From assembly GCF_027257875.1 (NCBI RefSeq), contig NZ_JAPVQY010000062.1:1-45950 (forward strand): 45,950 bases of DNA. Direction: 5' to 3'. Below are positions 44,301 through 45,950 of this stretch, piece by piece. The translations under genes and the position numbers were made by a program. The stretch comes from Burkholderia sp. IMCC1007 (GTDB lineage: Bacteria > Pseudomonadota > Gammaproteobacteria > Burkholderiales > Burkholderiaceae). Every line of letters begins with the position of its first letter. Positions within the stretch are counted from its first letter, which is position 1. The notes below the pieces were generated by a model, which saw only the letters and a program-made list of their open reading frames with translations, searched no databases and had not been told where the DNA came from.

Positions 44301-44471
44301 TCAGTGCCCGCGCCGCGCGCGGCGCCACGGATGCTTCCAGTCGATGTGCGGTGCATTTTCGTCGCGCGGATGCTGGCGCCGATGTTCCTGCCAAAGCTCG
44401 TCGGAGAACAGCGCAGCCACGATCATCAGTGGGAGCACGAGGAAAACGCCGAGTATCACTTGCTCGATCAC
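44301..44471 (-). CDS. Small predicted inner-membrane protein
   Basis: The protein has 56 residues from a GTG at 44471, with a strong AAGGAGG 5 bp upstream. There is one hydrophobic helix (VILGVFLVLPLMIVAALF), followed by a charged, Arg/His-rich tail (WQEHRRQHPRDENAPHIDWKHPWRRARRGH). The tail should stay cytosolic by the positive-inside rule. I do not recognise a family. The good ribosome site and sensible topology support a real gene. Confidence 0.65.
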   Translation of the reverse strand: MIEQVILGVFLVLPLMIVAALFSDELWQEHRRQHPRDENAPHIDWKHPWRRARRGH

Positions 44472-44621
44472 GATAGCCTCCTTGCGGTGGCGGGAACCGT
44501 TGAACCCATTCTAGGCTCTGAACTCGGCCCGCGGTCAACTTCTTACAACGCGGAACACGCAGCGTTCGGCAGCGCCGCCGACGCGTTTCGCACGCGCGCG
44601 GACTCAAAAAGGACACACAAC

Positions 44622-45164
44622 ATGCAACTCCAGAACGACAACCACACGCTCGCATTGCGGCCGCTGGAGCGGCAAGATCTGCGCTTCGTCCACGAATTGA
44701 ACAACGACGCAAAAATCATGCGCTACTGGTTCGAGGAGCCGTACGAAACCTTCTCGGAGCTGTCGCAACTGTATGACCGTCACGTGCACGACCAGCGCGA
44801 GCGCCGCTTCGTCGCCGTCGATGCGCAAGACGAACTCGTCGGCCTGGTGGAACTGATCGAACTCGACTACATCCACCGTCGCGGCGAGTTCCAGATCATC
44901 ATCGCGCCGCAATGCCAGGGGCGCGGCTATGCGGGCCAGGCGACGCGTCTCGCGATCGAGTACGCATTCAAGGTGCTGAACATGCGCAAGCTGTACCTGA
45001 TCGTCGATACGTCGAATGCCGCGGCGATCCACGTGTACGAGAAATGCGGATTCCAGCACGAGGCGGAATTGAAGGAAGAATTTTTCGGCAACGGCGCGTA
45101 TCACAATGCATATCGGATGTGCATCTTCCAGCGCGATTATTTCGAGCGCACGCAAACGAGCTGA
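44622..45164 (+). CDS. speG: Spermidine N1-acetyltransferase SpeG
   Basis: The protein has 180 residues from the ATG at 44622, with AAGGA about 9 bp upstream. The frame is open far upstream without SpeG content. It has the GNAT fold: LRPLERQDLRFVHELNND, the acetyl-CoA loop QCQGRGYAGQATRLAIEYAF and the catalytic region AAIHVYEKCGFQHEAELKEEFF, which is characteristic of SpeG. It acetylates spermidine or spermine to prevent toxicity. It stands alone between the small membrane protein and the IS30 element. Confidence 0.93.
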   Translation: MQLQNDNHTLALRPLERQDLRFVHELNNDAKIMRYWFEEPYETFSELSQLYDRHVHDQRERRFVAVDAQDELVGLVELIELDYIHRRGEFQIIIAPQCQGRGYAGQATRLAIEYAFKVLNMRKLYLIVDTSNAAAIHVYEKCGFQHEAELKEEFFGNGAYHNAYRMCIFQRDYFERTQTS

Positions 45165-45410
45165 ATATATCCGGGTAGAGACACACGGCGAAATTCACCG
45201 CGCGGCCACGCTGCCGCGGGTGCGACGCATGCGGGGAATCGGGGTAAATACGCGAATGCTTATACCTGGCATTTTTCTTGTATCGCGTCATTGCAGCCTC
45301 GCGCTGCGGTAAATTCATATCGTTTCGGACGACTTTAGGTGCGGCGCATCAAAGCCCAGGCGGTCTCAAATCTGAAGTGCAACACTCTCGCCAGCCGGTA
45401 AATTCCGTGA

Positions 45411-45950
45411 ATGGCAAAGAGAACGTACCAACAACTGCAACCTGAAGAACGTATGAGATTCGACTTCTGGCGGGATGAGGGATTGAGCTTGCGGGCGATC
45501 GCCCGCAAGCTCAATCGCGCACCCTCGACGTTGAGTCGCGAACTGGCCCGCAACACGCAGACCGACGGCCTGTACTGCCCACATGTAGCCCAAGCGTCCC
45601 GCAACATTCGACGGCAGGCCGCGCGCCCTGCGCTTAAGCTCGCTCCCGACTCGATTCTCTGGGGTGTCGTTTGCCAGCGCTTGCGCGAGCGACAGTGGTC
45701 CCCGCAGGAGATTGCAGCTACCCTGAAGCGCACCTTCCCCGACGATCCGAGCCTGCACGTGTCCCACGAAACGATTTACAACGCCATCTACGCCCAGCCC
45801 CGCGGCGAGCTGCGCCGCGAGCTGATTGCCTGCCTGCGCCAGCACCGCAACAAGCGCCTGCCGCGATCGCGCGGCACCGATCGGCGGGGGGCGATTCCCG
45901 ACATGGTCAGCATTCACGTGCGACCGCCCGAGATCAACGACCGCCTCATG
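45411..45950 (+). CDS. IS30-family transposase, N-terminal part, cut by the window end
   Basis: The first 180 codons are visible without a stop, starting MAKRTYQQLQPEERMRF. The N-terminal helix-turn-helix is typical of IS30 (LSLRAIARKLNRAPSTLSRELARN), followed by QWSPQEIAATLKR and VSHETIYNAIYAQPRGELRREL. The DDE core lies beyond the window. The upstream TCAAATCTGAAGTGCAACAC (45364-45383) looks like an IS30-type end, so the left border is probably between 45350 and 45365. The gene contains a 36-bp perfect palindrome at 45481. Confidence 0.92.
   Translation, partial: MAKRTYQQLQPEERMRFDFWRDEGLSLRAIARKLNRAPSTLSRELARNTQTDGLYCPHVAQASRNIRRQAARPALKLAPDSILWGVVCQRLRERQWSPQEIAATLKRTFPDDPSLHVSHETIYNAIYAQPRGELRRELIACLRQHRNKRLPRSRGTDRRGAIPDMVSIHVRPPEINDRLM
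45481..45516. repeat. Perfect 36-bp palindrome inside the IS30 transposase gene
   Basis: The sequence starts GATTGAGCTTGCGGGCGA and its second half is the exact reverse complement, with no loop base. It encodes the helix-turn-helix segment GLSLRAIARKLN. As mRNA it would fold into a stable stem 70 bases after the start codon. Confidence 0.97.

Noticed and set aside
1..45950. tRNA, rRNA or riboswitch genes
   Set aside because: No cloverleaf with a T-loop core or other RNA signature was recognised by eye; a covariance-model scan would be needed to exclude small RNAs.

Overview
The window is chromosomal DNA of a Burkholderia-type betaproteobacterium, most likely from the Burkholderia cepacia complex or a close relative. 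The basis is the very GC-rich core gene order gyrB-dnaN-dnaA (leftward) and rpmH-rnpA-yidD-yidC-mnmE (rightward) around the chromosome 1 origin, the sequence of GyrB and DnaA, and the surrounding IS families. No database search was possible, so the species is not fixed.

Layout. (1) 1-1340: a complete IS3-family element (IS51-like group) starting exactly at base 1, with matching terminal inverted repeats. (2) 1361-7006: a leftward Tn7-like transposition operon tnsA-tnsB-tnsC-tniQ/tnsD, every junction a 4-nt ATGA overlap. Upstream of tnsA, at 7268-7341, lies an array of 22-bp-spaced repeats that looks like TnsB binding sites at a transposon right end. (3) 8108-27048: a rightward defence island. 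It starts with a GHKL ATPase fused to a PD-(D/E)XK nuclease (8108-10123). A small ribbon-helix-helix protein and a complete type I BREX operon follow (brxA, brxB, brxC, pglX, pglZ, brxL). Between pglX and pglZ, and translationally coupled to pglX, sits an OLD-family ATPase/TOPRIM nuclease plus UvrD-like helicase pair, which is the Gabija architecture. (4) 27187-27233: a second transposon-end-like structure, two 22-bp-spaced repeats ending in ACA only 7 bp from the gyrB stop. This suggests the 3' end of gyrB is the island's insertion site. (5) 27241-38116: the core replication, ribosome and membrane-insertion genes, with the dnaA-rpmH intergenic region carrying a perfect DnaA box. (6) 38117-41772: an AT-richer foreign segment beginning at the mnmE 3' end, whose last 18 bases resemble the attachment core used by SGI1-type integrases. 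It holds a broken tyrosine integrase and a type VI secretion cassette: an unknown protein, a PAAR tip protein, an L,D-transpeptidase-like (Tlde1-like) toxin and an exported probable immunity protein. (7) 42204-45164: ordinary Burkholderia genes, including a membrane GGDEF cyclase, speG and two very short genes. (8) 45411-45950: the 5' part of an IS30-family transposase, running off the window.

How it works together. BREX proteins would methylate host DNA through PglX and block phage replication. The OLD/UvrD pair and the GHKL-nuclease add two further probable anti-phage functions to the same transcription block. The Tn7-like machinery and the end-like repeats are the probable delivery route. 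Both flanks of the origin gene block (gyrB side and mnmE side) have thus received mobile DNA.

Main uncertainties: whether the BREX block is cargo of the visible tns genes or of a second element whose other end lies outside the window, and the function of the GHKL-nuclease fusion.
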